From contig PKCK01000061.1 of assembly GCA_002862085.1 (NCBI GenBank), positions 1 to 64,000 of the forward strand: a DNA stretch of 64,000 bases, read 5' to 3'. The translations under genes and the position numbers were made by a program. This document shows, in pieces, positions 17,164-27,070 of the stretch. The notes below the pieces were generated by a model. It had not been told where the DNA came from and searched no databases. It saw only the letters and a program-made list of their open reading frames with translations. How positions within the stretch are numbered: the stretch's first letter is position 1; every line of letters starts with the position of its first letter. The stretch is from Planctomycetota bacterium. GTDB taxonomy: Bacteria; Planctomycetota; UBA1135; GCA-002686595.

Positions 17164-20100
17164 TCAGGCCACGCGGTCCTCGGCGGCGACACCGGGCGCG
17201 GCGCCCGTGAGCAGCGCGTCCGACGCGGCGTCCAGGCGCCCGGCCGCGTTCGACGTCGCGGCCGGAGCAGTCGTCGGGGGAGCGTCCGACGACGCGGCGG
17301 ATCCCGCGAGCGCGGCGTAGGTGCGGACGCCCGCCTCGTTCATCACAGCCAGCTCGGCGTCGATCAGGTAAAGGGCCTCGAGCTCCGCGACCTGCTCGGC
17401 CAGCATGTCACGCAGCACGGTGGCGGTCGCCGCGCCCTCACGACCCGAACGCTCCAACGCGCCGAGATCCACCTGGCTCAGCTCCGAAGCGGCCGCCTCG
17501 AGACGACCGCGCCCCTCGAGGGTGCTGATGACGAGTTCGGTGTGCGTGTCGGTCGTTCCCTGGACACGGTCGCGGATCTCGCGCTGGAGCGCCGCGCCCT
17601 GGTGACGCGCGATGGTCCGGGCGACGCCGCGAGCGAGCCCGCGGCAATGGCTACGCCAGACCGCGAGGTCGAGCCCGCCGCTGCGCTCCGCGACGGCGTG
17701 GGGCGCATGGAGGAAACGCGTTCCGCAGCGATCCTGGAGCCGGAAGGCGAGGTCGAGATCGAGGGCGATCGGATCATCGATCTCCTCGTCGAAGAGGCCA
17801 GCCGTCCGAAGATCGTCGAGGGGCACCATCACGTTACGACCGTCGAAGCGATTCCACTCGTGAAGGCGCCCGGTCGGGAGCTCGCAGGCCCCTGCGAGCG
17901 TCGACCGCCCCGCTGTCACGACCTCGATGTTCCGCAGCCGATGGGCGGCTACGGCCTGAAGGGCTCCGACGCTCCCACGGGAGGGGCCGGCCTCGGCGAG
18001 CCCCGCCAGGTGCTGCTCCACGAGGTCCGTTGCGGGGATGACCCCACCACGCATCAGCAGCGCCCTGGTGCCGCGGGCGGAGCGGGCCGCCGCGTTCAGC
18101 GCTCCTCCGAGGGTCCTCGAGGACCGTGCATCCACGACGCGGACGCGATCAGCCGCCCCAGCAGCGGCCTCGACCGAGACGTCATCACGGGCCGCGACGA
18201 CGATCTCGATGCCGTCTCCGACGGTCTGCCTGGAGAGAGCTCGCGCCGTTCGCAGGGCGTCTTCGAGCGTCGCAGCGTCAGCAGTGATCAGCGCCGAGAC
18301 CTCGGGTGACGCGGGCGCAGGGCTCGGGAACGTGCCGTTCGCCCTGGCCATCAGCGCGGCATGGATCGCCTCCACGGACGGGTCGAACGGCGCGGAGGAG
18401 ACGGCGCCGGGCGCAGGGGAGACGGGCTGAACGGGGCGCGCGGTGAACGCCTGGATGGCGGCTCGTATGCCGGGCTCACCGAGGCGAGCCTCATCCACGA
18501 ACAGCCAGGGCGCGGTGTCCTCGTCGGCGAGCTCGAGCGCCCGTAGCCCGGCGCGGCGCCACAGCCCGAGGGCCGTCGGCGCATCGAGGTGCGGACCGGA
18601 CGCTCTCGTACAGGCGGTGATCAGGGCCTCGAGTTCCTCATGCAGCCCGGCCGGATCGCTCACGACGAAGAGGACCCGCGACTTGGGGAGCATCTCGCGC
18701 CAGCGCGGTATCGTCGAGAGCAGACGCGGATCGGCCAGCGCGGCCGCGCCAGCGACCGTGTCGAGAGTGAACGACGCGGGCAGTCCGGAGAGCTGCGCAG
18801 GATGGTCCCCGGCAAGATCTCCGAGCCAGAGCCCGTCGCCCGCCATCACCGAGGTCCCGGCGAGGACGTAGTCGTTGAGCAGCTGCACGCCCCCGACGAC
18901 ATCGTCGGGCGCGCCCCCCAGGGCATCCGCCAGTCGCTGCGCGGCGCCAGGGGACGTTCCGAGCACGAGGACGGGAGTGCTCTGGCAGGCCTCGGGGGCC
19001 GTCGCCGGAGCCCGATCGATGGCCTTCGTGACGACCTCGGTCGACGTCGGAGCCCCTCCGGAGGCGGACGCGGCGACGGGCTCGCCCGGCTCGTCGATGA
19101 AGGCGCGGCGGCTTTGCTCGCTGCCTTCCCAGACGGGGGCGGCGGCGTCGGCCGATGGCACCGGGAAGACGAGCTGGAGTTCCGTCACCTGGCCGGGCTG
19201 GGGCACCTGGATCGACGCGTAGTCGAAGAGGGCCGCGCCGGAGGCGCTCGGGCACCACTTGTCGACGAAGGCGTTCCAGTTCGCCGCCATCCAGCGATCG
19301 TGCCACTCGGACTTCTCGCGGGTGCCGTAGTGCGCGTGATGGACGTAGGTGTCCATCGCGACGCGATTCCGCCAGCCAGCGAGGCGAATGCGTAGGCTGA
19401 TGTCGTCGTCCTCGAAGCCCCACGGGGAGAAGGCCTCGTCGAAACCACCGATCCGATCGATCACCACCGACCGGACGAGGACCGCGAACGAGGTGAAGAG
19501 CGTCGTATCCACGCCGCGTCGGCCCGTGTCATCGGCGTGACGGCCCGCGAAGGCATCGAGCGACGCCTGGTCGTCGGGACCGTCGTAGGGCACGACCTGT
19601 TTCTTGGACGCGCGCGCTGCGCAGAGGGCGACCGATCCGACGGCCGGATCGACCTCGCCGTGGTAGAGGGCTCTTCGAGCCCAGCCTTCGGTCACGAAGA
19701 CGTCGTTGTCGAGGAACAGGAACCACTTCGGACGATCGCTCTGCTCCATCAGCCAGCGAATCGCCTGGTTCCTGGCTCGGGGCGCGCCGTGGTTGATCTC
19801 GTTTCGGATGAGATGGACGCCCTCCTGGCAGGCGAGCCACTCCGCGCTGCCATCGCTGGAGCCGTTGTCCACGACGACGATGGTCTGAGGATGGCGCCGA
19901 TCCTCTTTCGCCTTGAGCGTCTCGACGCAGCGCCTCGTGTTCTCGAGGGCGTCGCAGGAGACGATGACGACCGCGACGCCGACGCCCGCGGGCGGGCCGT
20001 TCGCCAGGATCTCGAGGGGGTTCACGCCCTGCTCCGCGAGGTGAAGACCCGCAAGTCGGAAGACACCCATGGCCCGCTGCGTATCGGCCACCAGCTTCCG

Positions 20101-21009
20101 GGAGAGCTCGTCGGGGATGGGACGCCCGCGATACTCGGCGTCGAACGCCTCGAGCTCGGCCAGAACGTTCTCGGCCCACGCGCGCTCGGCCTCGAGCGTG
20201 TTGACGAGGGTCTCCTTCTCCTTGGCTCGCCGCGCGGGGTCCTCGCTCCAGGCGAGTCCTCGGATCCCGTGGAGCTCTTCGATCTTGAGCTGGTGGACGC
20301 CGAGGTCGACGGCTCGGCGCATGTACGACGCCGGGGTCAGCTCGTGGTGGTGGTGGGCGACACAGTCCTCTCGGTAGACGACCGCGTAGCCGAGTTTCTG
20401 GAGCCGGAGACCGAGCTCGACGTCCTCGCAGATGGCCTTGTCGAAGTTCTCCTCGTCGAACCCGCCCACCTCGAGCAGCGCAGCGGTCGGCAGGCTGATG
20501 TTGCAGGTCCAGAAGAAGGTCCAGTCGTGTTGTTCTCCGTGCCGCAGCGCAGGGAAGTCGAAGAGCAGGGAAGAGCCCTCCAGCAGGCGGACGAAGGGAG
20601 ATTCCAGCGAGGCCTCGTCGAAGCGGAACGTCCCCATCACAGCGGTCCGATCGCCGACCTCGTCGTGGGCGCGGAGGTGGGACTCCACCAGATCGGGAGC
20701 CGGGATCGCGTCGTCGTTGAGGATGAGCACGAGCTCGGCGCGGCAGAGGGCGAGACCAGCGTTCCGCGCGGCCGCAGGACCGCCGTTCGGCTGGCGCAGC
20801 ACGATCGTCCGGAACGGCAGGGATCCCTCGTCGATCGAGACCGGCGGATCTCCGCCGTCGTCGACGACGATCAGCTCGAAGCGGTGAGGCTCCACGGTCT
20901 GACCCTTCAGAGCGGACACCAGGTTGGCGAGGTCCTCCGGCCGGCCATGGCTGGGCACGAGGAGGGAGATCTCGGGGAGAGCGGCGGTCTTGGATGCGGT
21001 GTCGTTCAT
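17164..21009 (-). CDS. Multi-domain glycosyltransferase: three GT2 modules and a sulfotransferase-like segment
   Basis: A 1281-residue protein. Module 1 (about residues 10-290) is a GT2: ISLLVPSHGRPEDLANLV, VVDDGG, ILNDDAIP and AICEDVELGLRLQKLGY. Module 2 (about 345-610) is a second GT2: VVIVSCDALENTRRC, VVDNGSSDGSAEW, LDNDVFVTEGWARRA and GFEDDDISLRIRLAGW. A middle segment (about 680-880, starting VLVLGTSPGAAQRLADALGG) resembles a sulfotransferase but has lost the P-loop arginine/serine/threonine pattern. Module 3 (about 920-1180) is a degenerate GT2 without an intact DXD-type motif. The C-terminus is helical. It probably modifies surface polysaccharide or glycoprotein. The ATG at 21009 starts the first GT2 directly; the frame stays open upstream to 21195. 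Confidence 0.85.
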   Translation of the reverse strand: MNDTASKTAALPEISLLVPSHGRPEDLANLVSALKGQTVEPHRFELIVVDDGGDPPVSIDEGSLPFRTIVLRQPNGGPAAARNAGLALCRAELVLILNDDAIPAPDLVESHLRAHDEVGDRTAVMGTFRFDEASLESPFVRLLEGSSLLFDFPALRHGEQHDWTFFWTCNISLPTAALLEVGGFDEENFDKAICEDVELGLRLQKLGYAVVYREDCVAHHHHELTPASYMRRAVDLGVHQLKIEELHGIRGLAWSEDPARRAKEKETLVNTLEAERAWAENVLAELEAFDAEYRGRPIPDELSRKLVADTQRAMGVFRLAGLHLAEQGVNPLEILANGPPAGVGVAVVIVSCDALENTRRCVETLKAKEDRRHPQTIVVVDNGSSDGSAEWLACQEGVHLIRNEINHGAPRARNQAIRWLMEQSDRPKWFLFLDNDVFVTEGWARRALYHGEVDPAVGSVALCAARASKKQVVPYDGPDDQASLDAFAGRHADDTGRRGVDTTLFTSFAVLVRSVVIDRIGGFDEAFSPWGFEDDDISLRIRLAGWRNRVAMDTYVHHAHYGTREKSEWHDRWMAANWNAFVDKWCPSASGAALFDYASIQVPQPGQVTELQLVFPVPSADAAAPVWEGSEQSRRAFIDEPGEPVAASASGGAPTSTEVVTKAIDRAPATAPEACQSTPVLVLGTSPGAAQRLADALGGAPDDVVGGVQLLNDYVLAGTSVMAGDGLWLGDLAGDHPAQLSGLPASFTLDTVAGAAALADPRLLSTIPRWREMLPKSRVLFVVSDPAGLHEELEALITACTRASGPHLDAPTALGLWRRAGLRALELADEDTAPWLFVDEARLGEPGIRAAIQAFTARPVQPVSPAPGAVSSAPFDPSVEAIHAALMARANGTFPSPAPASPEVSALITADAATLEDALRTARALSRQTVGDGIEIVVAARDDVSVEAAAGAADRVRVVDARSSRTLGGALNAAARSARGTRALLMRGGVIPATDLVEQHLAGLAEAGPSRGSVGALQAVAAHRLRNIEVVTAGRSTLAGACELPTGRLHEWNRFDGRNVMVPLDDLRTAGLFDEEIDDPIALDLDLAFRLQDRCGTRFLHAPHAVAERSGGLDLAVWRSHCRGLARGVARTIARHQGAALQREIRDRVQGTTDTHTELVISTLEGRGRLEAAASELSQVDLGALERSGREGAATATVLRDMLAEQVAELEALYLIDAELAVMNEAGVRTYAALAGSAASSDAPPTTAPAATSNAAGRLDAASDALLTGAAPGVAAEDRVA

Positions 21010-21208
21010 GGTGGAGACCGCTCGTGCGGCCCGGGTGAGGGCCCATCGAGCTCGGGTCCCCGGAACCGCCGACCGAACGGCCGGGCGCGCCAGGGACCCG
21101 CAGGAGCCGTCCGATCTGCTGGATCGAGAAGAGATAGCTCCCCCTTGAGGGTTTTCTCCCGGCCCCCGGGCGGCGAAGCCGCATCGGCTCCTCACCTTCC
21201 CCGAGCCG

Positions 21209-23005
21209 CTACCGGAGCAGCACCTCCACGGCGGTGGAGGTGTTGCTCACGGGGGCCCCAGCGCCGTCGAGGTCACGGAACCAGCCCTGGAACTGCCAGG
21301 TCTCGCCCGGAAGGGCGCCCCCGGAAGGAAGCCCCGCGAGGTCCGCTGTGAAGCAAGCGCGCCCCGCCCCGTCGATCCGCGCGATCCGGTCGGGACCGTG
21401 GAGCAGGCCGTGGGGAGGAGCGATGCACAGGGTGCCCGCGGCGCCGCCGAAGCCCGGCTGGTGGCCGCGATCGCGACCGACGACGAGAATCGCGTTCTCT
21501 CCGCGGGGACCGCCCGCGAGCAGCAGGCGCAGGTCGTTGACAGCGACCTCGAGCGATCCACCTGCCGACAAGGTGGCGACGTCGCCGCTCGAATTCACGC
21601 TCGGAGCGCAATGGGGAGTACCCACTCCACCCGCGGCGTGGATGGACACGAGCGCCTGTCCGACACGAGTGCCCGTGACGTCCTTGAGCGTCACGACACA
21701 CAGCGCCCGTAGCTCCTCGGTGACCGCGAGGTCGTCGTCACCGAAGGTGTCGATGAACACCCCGTCGTCGAACACTCCGTCACCGTCCAGATCGACGGGG
21801 TCGCTCTCACGCGCGATGATCCGGGCCCCGTCGAGGACGAGCACCGCGTCGAGTGCGGGGTCGTCGTGGTCGGTCGCGCCGCCCACGACGTGACTCCCGC
21901 AACCGTTGCCAGCGGCCGCGAAGAAACCCGGCGCGAACCCCGCGTCGTCCCAGCGTTCCTGCGTCCCGGGCGTCAAGGGCGCCCCCGTCTCGGCGACGAT
22001 CGCACCGTTGCGAACGACCCAGTCGTGCCCCCCGACGTTGCTGCCGCGAGCGATCCAGTCCCCGGCGGCGTCCATCGAGGCGCTGCGGACGCCGCCGGAG
22101 CTGACGGGCGCGGCGTAGCCGCTGGCCGGGACGGGAACGCCCTCCTGGAGCACGACCCGACCGTCGACCACCACCACGTCGTCCAGCGCCGTGCCCCCCG
22201 TGAGGTCACCCTGGACCAGCCAGCGAGATCCGTCCGCCGCCGCCCAGAAGTCCCCCAGATCGAAGTTCTCGATCGGCCCCTCCGCGCCCGGCGGCTGGCC
22301 GGCGGGAATCGTGACGCCCTCCTGCATCAAGACCTGTTCCCCGAGCACGAGGACGTCGTCGACCGAGGTCGAACCGAGCCCGTCGATCCCGTCCGCCGCA
22401 TAGCCCGCGCGCCCGTCGTCGAGCAGAACGCAGGAGTCGAGGGCGTCGTCGAGGGTCGCGCCGTGGAGGCCAGGGACAGGATCGCCCTCCCGCGCCGCGT
22501 GGCCCCACTCCCCCCTCTGGAACGTCACGATCCAGTCGTCGTCGACGCTCCCCGAGGAGTTGGTCGCGAAGGCGAATCCGCCGCTCGAGTTGACCGCGCA
22601 GCGCTGATCGAGCGTGCCGCAGAGCTCATCGCCCCCCGGGATCCAGGGGGCCACAGCGCCCTCACGCGCCACGAGTTCCCCGGACCGGATGCAGCACTCG
22701 TCCTGATCATGCGGCAGGTCGGCGAAGGCCGTGAGCACCCAGTGCCCCACGGGGTGGGCGTAGACGCGGTCGAAGTGAGAGATCCCTGTCCCCGGCTGGA
22801 AGGTGACGCCGTCGAGACCGGGTACCTCATCGGTCCCGCTGCCGGTGACGTTCGACAGCAGCGCCGACGCGCGCGCGGAGGCGGCGCGCGCGCCTGCACC
22901 CGGGGGGGGCGGCGCCTGGGTGCCGCTCGCGTGATCGTCCTGGGCGAGGGCGGCGGGAGCGATGAGGAGCGCGGCGAGGATCGCGCGGCATCGGAGAAAG
23001 TGCAT
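21209..23005 (-). CDS. Secreted repeat protein with the shared C-terminal module
   Basis: A 598-residue exported protein with signal peptide (ILAALLIAPAALA). The body has several imperfect repeats of about 65-75 residues, each built around an Asp-rich turn, a strand pair and an EG/D-x-P-V-P ending: VLVLGEQVLMQEGVTIPAG, VVVVDGRVVLQEGVPVPAS, WVVRNGAIVAETGAPLTPG, VLVLDGARIIARESDPVDL. This looks like a beta-propeller or beta-solenoid. The last about 135 residues form a module starting PHCAPSVNSSGD and ending with FQGWFRDLDG, which recurs in the proteins at 33.5 and 60.6 kb. No enzymatic motif is visible. A GGAGG Shine-Dalgarno (23011-23015) lies 5 nt before the chosen ATG. Confidence 0.75.
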   Translation of the reverse strand: MHFLRCRAILAALLIAPAALAQDDHASGTQAPPPPGAGARAASARASALLSNVTGSGTDEVPGLDGVTFQPGTGISHFDRVYAHPVGHWVLTAFADLPHDQDECCIRSGELVAREGAVAPWIPGGDELCGTLDQRCAVNSSGGFAFATNSSGSVDDDWIVTFQRGEWGHAAREGDPVPGLHGATLDDALDSCVLLDDGRAGYAADGIDGLGSTSVDDVLVLGEQVLMQEGVTIPAGQPPGAEGPIENFDLGDFWAAADGSRWLVQGDLTGGTALDDVVVVDGRVVLQEGVPVPASGYAAPVSSGGVRSASMDAAGDWIARGSNVGGHDWVVRNGAIVAETGAPLTPGTQERWDDAGFAPGFFAAAGNGCGSHVVGGATDHDDPALDAVLVLDGARIIARESDPVDLDGDGVFDDGVFIDTFGDDDLAVTEELRALCVVTLKDVTGTRVGQALVSIHAAGGVGTPHCAPSVNSSGDVATLSAGGSLEVAVNDLRLLLAGGPRGENAILVVGRDRGHQPGFGGAAGTLCIAPPHGLLHGPDRIARIDGAGRACFTADLAGLPSGGALPGETWQFQGWFRDLDGAGAPVSNTSTAVEVLLR

Positions 23006-23108
23006 GGGCGCCTCCGTGACGTCCGGGTGGATGGAGCGGGCCACGGACGTGACCCTCGCTCCTCCACACGGACAGCGCCCGCGGAGGTGTCGCTCTGCAC
23101 CTCGCTCC

Positions 23109-23822
23109 TCAGAAGGGATTCGTCGCGAACACGCTGAACTCGGGCACGAAGCCCCGCGGATCGGTCACGAGCGCTCCGAGCACCGCGTGCGCGATGTCCT
23201 CGGGCACGAGCTTCTTCGGCGAAGGCTCCTGGTTGCCCCCCGCGCGGCGAGAGAAGTCGGTGAGGACCTCGCTCGGGTTGCACAGGATGACGCGCACGTC
23301 GTGGCGTCGGAGCTCGTCGCGCCAGCACTCCGTCATCCCGCGGAGGGCGAACTTGCTGGAGGCGTAGGCCGAGCCGCGCTGGAAACCCCGCAGGGCAGCC
23401 GTCGAGGCCACGTTGACGATCGTCCCCGAGCCCTGCTCGACCATGCGCCGCGCGCACTCCCGTCCCACGAGGAAGGCCCCGAGGACGTTGGTGCGCCAGA
23501 CCGTTTCCATGTCCTCGGCGCTGGTCTCCAGGAGCGGCGCGAAGCGGCCGAAGCCGGCGTTGTTGATCAGGATGTCGACGCCGCCGAAGCTCTCGGCCGT
23601 CGCCTCGACGATGCGCCGCGCGTCCTCCTCGACGCCCACGTCGCCCTGGACCGCGAGGGCCCCGAGCTCCGCCGCAGCGGCGTCGAGCGCCGCCCCGTCA
23701 CGACCGTTGATCGCGACCCGGGCGCCGGCCTCGATGAGGAGCGCGGCGACGGCGCGGCCGATGCCGCTGCTCCCGCCGGTGACGAGGGCCCGCTGGCCCT
23801 GGAGAGGTCGATCCTGCTGCAT
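23109..23822 (-). CDS. Short-chain dehydrogenase/reductase (FabG-like)
   Basis: A 237-residue classical SDR: cofactor motif TGGSSGIG near residue 16, NNAGFG in the middle, and catalytic Ser with Tyr-x-x-x-Lys in GSAYASSKFALRGMTECW. The Asn, Ser, Tyr and Lys tetrad appears complete. Such enzymes reduce or oxidise carbonyl/alcohol groups with NAD(P)(H); FabG-type 3-oxoacyl reductase is one possibility, but substrate specificity cannot be read. It is transcribed in the same direction as hrpB, whose stop is 61 nt upstream, so they may be co-transcribed. Confidence 0.9.
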   Translation of the reverse strand: MQQDRPLQGQRALVTGGSSGIGRAVAALLIEAGARVAINGRDGAALDAAAAELGALAVQGDVGVEEDARRIVEATAESFGGVDILINNAGFGRFAPLLETSAEDMETVWRTNVLGAFLVGRECARRMVEQGSGTIVNVASTAALRGFQRGSAYASSKFALRGMTECWRDELRRHDVRVILCNPSEVLTDFSRRAGGNQEPSPKKLVPEDIAHAVLGALVTDPRGFVPEFSVFATNPF

Positions 23823-23883
23823 GTCCTGGTCTGCCCTTCGGGCTGTCCGGCCGGGTGATGGGATCGCCGCGACGCGCGGCGAC

Positions 23884-26421
23884 TCAGCGTCTTCGCTTCG
23901 CGCGAGCCGTCGGTTCCGCCGCGAGCGGATCCTCCGGCCAGGGGTGCTTGGGATACCGCCCGCGCAGGTCCTTGCGGACCTGGGCGTAGGTCGTGCTCCA
24001 GAAGCTCGCGAGGTCGTCGGTGACCTGCTGGGGCCGGCCGTTGGGCGCGAGCAGGTGCAGCAGCACCTTGACCCGCCCGCCGGCCACCGTCGGCGTATCG
24101 GCGAGGCCGAACATCTCCTGGATCTTCACGGCGAGCACCGGCGCCCGCTCCCCGTCGTAGGCGAGACGCAGGTGGCTTCCGCTCGGGACGCGGAGGCGCT
24201 CCGGCGCCCCCTCCTCCAGGGCCACGCGCTGGCCGTGGGAGAGCAGCCCCAGGAAGGTCCCCACGGCATCCCTGCGCGCGAGGTCGGCGAAGCTGCGCGC
24301 GCCCGGCACGAGCATCGGTAAGAGCGCGCGGAAGGCCGCCTCGTCCGCAGCCGGCAGCTCCAGCTCCGGCCTGTGCGTCCGCAGGAATCGAAGGCGCTCC
24401 AGCGCGGCCGCGCCGTCGGACCCGGAGGTGATCCCGAAGGCCTCGAAGGGCGTCTCCGACGCGGCCTCGGCGAGCACAGCCTCGACGTCGTCCCCCCGCC
24501 CGAGGGGCTGGTCGGACTCCCGCAGGACCAGCCGCCCCAGCATCTCGCGCCGTCTCCCCACGACGCGCCCCGTCGCGGAGTCGAACACCGGCCGCGTGGA
24601 CACCCGCGTCCGGCCTCCGTCGATCCACTCGCGCGGCACAGCCGACGCCATGCGGACGAAGTCCTCGTCCCCCGCGCGACGCGCTGCGCCCACATCGAGC
24701 GCCACGAGGAGCTCGCCTTCGGTGACCCCCGAGTCCCTCCCCATGCGAAGCCCGCGCCCGCCGACCATCACGAGGCGCGAGTGATCGCCGTCGCGCCGCC
24801 GGGCCAGGCGGTCCGGGAACGCCGCGAGCACCGCCCGCGCGAGCGCTTCGGCTTCGTCGGCGCCCGCGGCTTCGCCGCCCTCGACCTTCAGCTGCCTCGA
24901 GATCGAGTCCTTCACCCGGAGCACGCCCCGCGCCGCGCTCACCTGCAGTCCGCGCCGCGGCGGGCGGCCGTCCCCGAGGTCGAGCAGCGCTGCCACGCGG
25001 TCCCAGAGGTCGGACTCGGTCGCGTCCAGGGGAGGGGCATCGGGGCCGCGCCGCCGGAACGGGTCGCGTTCGGAGAGGAGCGCCGCCGCCGCTGCCCCCG
25101 CCTCGGCCGCGCCCCGCGCGGCCGCGTCGAGGGCGAGCACGGCGAGCCGCGGCGCGAGCGGAAGCCGCGCCGCGCGCTTGCCGAGCGCGGTGATCCGGCC
25201 GGTGTCGTCCACGAGCCCGAGGTCCACGAGAAGCGCCCGCGCCGCCCGCAGGGATCGCGCGTCCGGCGCCTCGAACCAGGGGAACGCCGCGGGGTCTCGC
25301 TCGCCCCAGAGCGCGAGCTGGAGGATGGGACCGGAGAGGTCCAGCCTGCTGACCTCGGGCTCGACGGCAGCGGTGAGCGTCCGGTCGTCGACAGCGCTCC
25401 AGAGCCGCACGCACCGGCCCGGGCCAAGACGTCCCGCGCGGCCAGTGCGCTGATCGGCAGCCGCGCGGTCGATCCGCTCGAGGACCAGCCGGTCCACGGC
25501 CGCGCCGCGGTCGTGCCGCAGGATCCGCGCGAGGCCCGTGTCGACCACGGCATGAACGCCACCGACGGTCACGCTGGACTCCGCGACGTTCGTCGCGAGC
25601 ACGACCCGCCTGCGCGGGCCCGAGCGGAGCGCCGCGTCCTGCTGCTCCGGTGGCAGATCGCCGTAGAGGGGGAGCACGTCGACCCCACGAAGGGACGCGA
25701 GCCGCTCCTCCGCCCGGCGGATCTCGCCCACGCCGGGCAGGAACACGAGCACGTCCCCCTCGCCGCCCTCCAGAGCTGCGCGCACGCCGCGGGAGACGTG
25801 CTCCTCGAGCCGCTCCTCCCCCCGGCCGCCCGCGCCGCGCTCGGGAGGGAGGAAGGTGGTCCGTACCGGGTGGCTGCGCCCCTCGCTCCGGACGATCGGT
25901 GCCCCTCCGAGGAATCGCGATGCAGGGCCGGGATCGAGGGTCGCCGAGGTGACGAGCAGCGCGAGATCCTCGCGCGCCTCGGCCTGGGTCCGCCGCGCCA
26001 TCGCCAGCGCGAGGTCGGCATCGAGGCTGCGCTCGTGGAACTCGTCGAACACGAGGGCCCCGATCCCCTCGAGGAACGGGTCCTCCTGGAGGCGGGCCAG
26101 CAGGATCCCCTCGGTGCAATACACGACCTCGGTCCCAGGGCCGCGTTTGCGGTCGAAGCGCACGTGATGGCCGACGCGCTCCCCCACCCGGCAGCCGAGC
26201 TCCGCCGCGACCCTTCGCGCCGCCGCCCGGGCGGCGATCCGGCGCGGCTCCAGGCACCACACCGAGCCCATTCCCGCAGCGGCGAGCGCCGGGGGCACGC
26301 GCGTGGTCTTCCCCGCTCCGGGGGGGGCCACGAGCACGCAGGCGCGGCGCTCCTGCATCGCTCCGACGACCTCCGCGAGGACGTCGTCGATCGGGAGGCG
26401 CTCGGCGGCCGGGCTGGTCAC
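23884..26421 (-). CDS. hrpB: ATP-dependent RNA helicase HrpB
   Basis: 845 residues, the usual length of HrpB. DEAH/RHA-type helicase motifs are present: PPGAGKTTRVP (Walker A), FDEFHERSLDADL (DEFH in place of DEAH), VTSATLD, VVLATNVAESSVTVGGVHAVVDTG and QRTGRAGRLGPGRCVRLW. The C-terminal HrpB-specific domain ends with LRGRYPKHPWPEDP. The cellular role is poorly defined; RNA processing is inferred from DEAH homologues. The GTG start is fixed by a 4-nt overlap (GTGA) with the stop of the DUF1499 gene upstream, which implies translational coupling. Confidence 0.93.
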   Translation of the reverse strand: MTSPAAERLPIDDVLAEVVGAMQERRACVLVAPPGAGKTTRVPPALAAAGMGSVWCLEPRRIAARAAARRVAAELGCRVGERVGHHVRFDRKRGPGTEVVYCTEGILLARLQEDPFLEGIGALVFDEFHERSLDADLALAMARRTQAEAREDLALLVTSATLDPGPASRFLGGAPIVRSEGRSHPVRTTFLPPERGAGGRGEERLEEHVSRGVRAALEGGEGDVLVFLPGVGEIRRAEERLASLRGVDVLPLYGDLPPEQQDAALRSGPRRRVVLATNVAESSVTVGGVHAVVDTGLARILRHDRGAAVDRLVLERIDRAAADQRTGRAGRLGPGRCVRLWSAVDDRTLTAAVEPEVSRLDLSGPILQLALWGERDPAAFPWFEAPDARSLRAARALLVDLGLVDDTGRITALGKRAARLPLAPRLAVLALDAAARGAAEAGAAAAALLSERDPFRRRGPDAPPLDATESDLWDRVAALLDLGDGRPPRRGLQVSAARGVLRVKDSISRQLKVEGGEAAGADEAEALARAVLAAFPDRLARRRDGDHSRLVMVGGRGLRMGRDSGVTEGELLVALDVGAARRAGDEDFVRMASAVPREWIDGGRTRVSTRPVFDSATGRVVGRRREMLGRLVLRESDQPLGRGDDVEAVLAEAASETPFEAFGITSGSDGAAALERLRFLRTHRPELELPAADEAAFRALLPMLVPGARSFADLARRDAVGTFLGLLSHGQRVALEEGAPERLRVPSGSHLRLAYDGERAPVLAVKIQEMFGLADTPTVAGGRVKVLLHLLAPNGRPQQVTDDLASFWSTTYAQVRKDLRGRYPKHPWPEDPLAAEPTARAKRRR

Positions 26422-26894
26422 CCTCCGCGGCGCTCCCCGAGGGCCGCGCTCCAGGCCGCGCGCAGGGCCTCGACGCGCTTGCGGTTGGCGCCGAGATCCG
26501 AGTACCCGAGCCGCGAGGCCGATCGGACTTGAATGCGTCCCGCCTCGGCGTCCAGGCGAGCCTCGAAGTCGTCGCGGAAGCGCAAGAGGCGCGTCTTGAA
26601 GACCGCCCGGAGGTAGTCGTCGGAGCGCTCCGTCAGCTCCGCCCGCGCCCCCACGACGTCCGCGAGGGCTTCGAAGGCCCCCTCCGGAGCGACGTCCGAA
26701 GGGATCTCGAAGGGCGCGATCCGGGCCTCTCCCTCCCCGCCGGACTCGCTGCAGACGCAGTTCGGGGAGGCGGGGCACGGGCCCAGTCGACCGTCGGACC
26801 CGAGGCCCAGCTCGGGCGCGGCGCAACTCCCGAGCACGACGAGGGCCAGGAGGATGGCGAGGAAGGCGACGGTGAACATGAACTTGAGCTTCAT
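26418..26894 (-). CDS. DUF1499 family lipoprotein
   Basis: A 158-residue protein with a lipoprotein signal (lipobox LGSC) followed by the DUF1499 hallmark LGPCPASPNCVCSE and a C-terminal RSASRLGYSDLGANRKRVEAL. The function of DUF1499 is unknown. The usual CVSS of the family is CVCS here, adding one cysteine. The stop overlaps the hrpB start by 4 nt. The start was taken at the ATG beginning the signal peptide rather than at the in-frame start at 27053. A possible -10 (TACACT) lies about 40 nt upstream on the minus strand. Confidence 0.85.
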   Translation of the reverse strand: MKLKFMFTVAFLAILLALVVLGSCAAPELGLGSDGRLGPCPASPNCVCSESGGEGEARIAPFEIPSDVAPEGAFEALADVVGARAELTERSDDYLRAVFKTRLLRFRDDFEARLDAEAGRIQVRSASRLGYSDLGANRKRVEALRAAWSAALGERRGG

Positions 26895-27013
26895 GCGGAG
26901 AGGCGATGGTCCGGTGCGGGGACCCGGGGGTCGGAGTGTAAGACCCGCCGCGCGGATCCGCTCGGGCTGACCGACGAGCCGGATGGATAGGGGAATCCGG
27001 CCTTCCGAATCGC

Positions 27014-27019
27014 TACGCT
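27014..27019 (+). promoter_or_regulatory. -10-like element upstream of the coiled-coil gene
   Basis: TACGCT in the context CGCTACGCTC lies about 50 nt before the ATG at 27071. The same GCTACGCTC string precedes the M48 peptidase gene (36585-36593). No -35 is evident. Confidence 0.3.
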
Positions 27020-27070
27020 CGGGCGCAGGGGATGAGGGGTGCGCGCGTCGCACCCTGAACGCACGAAATC

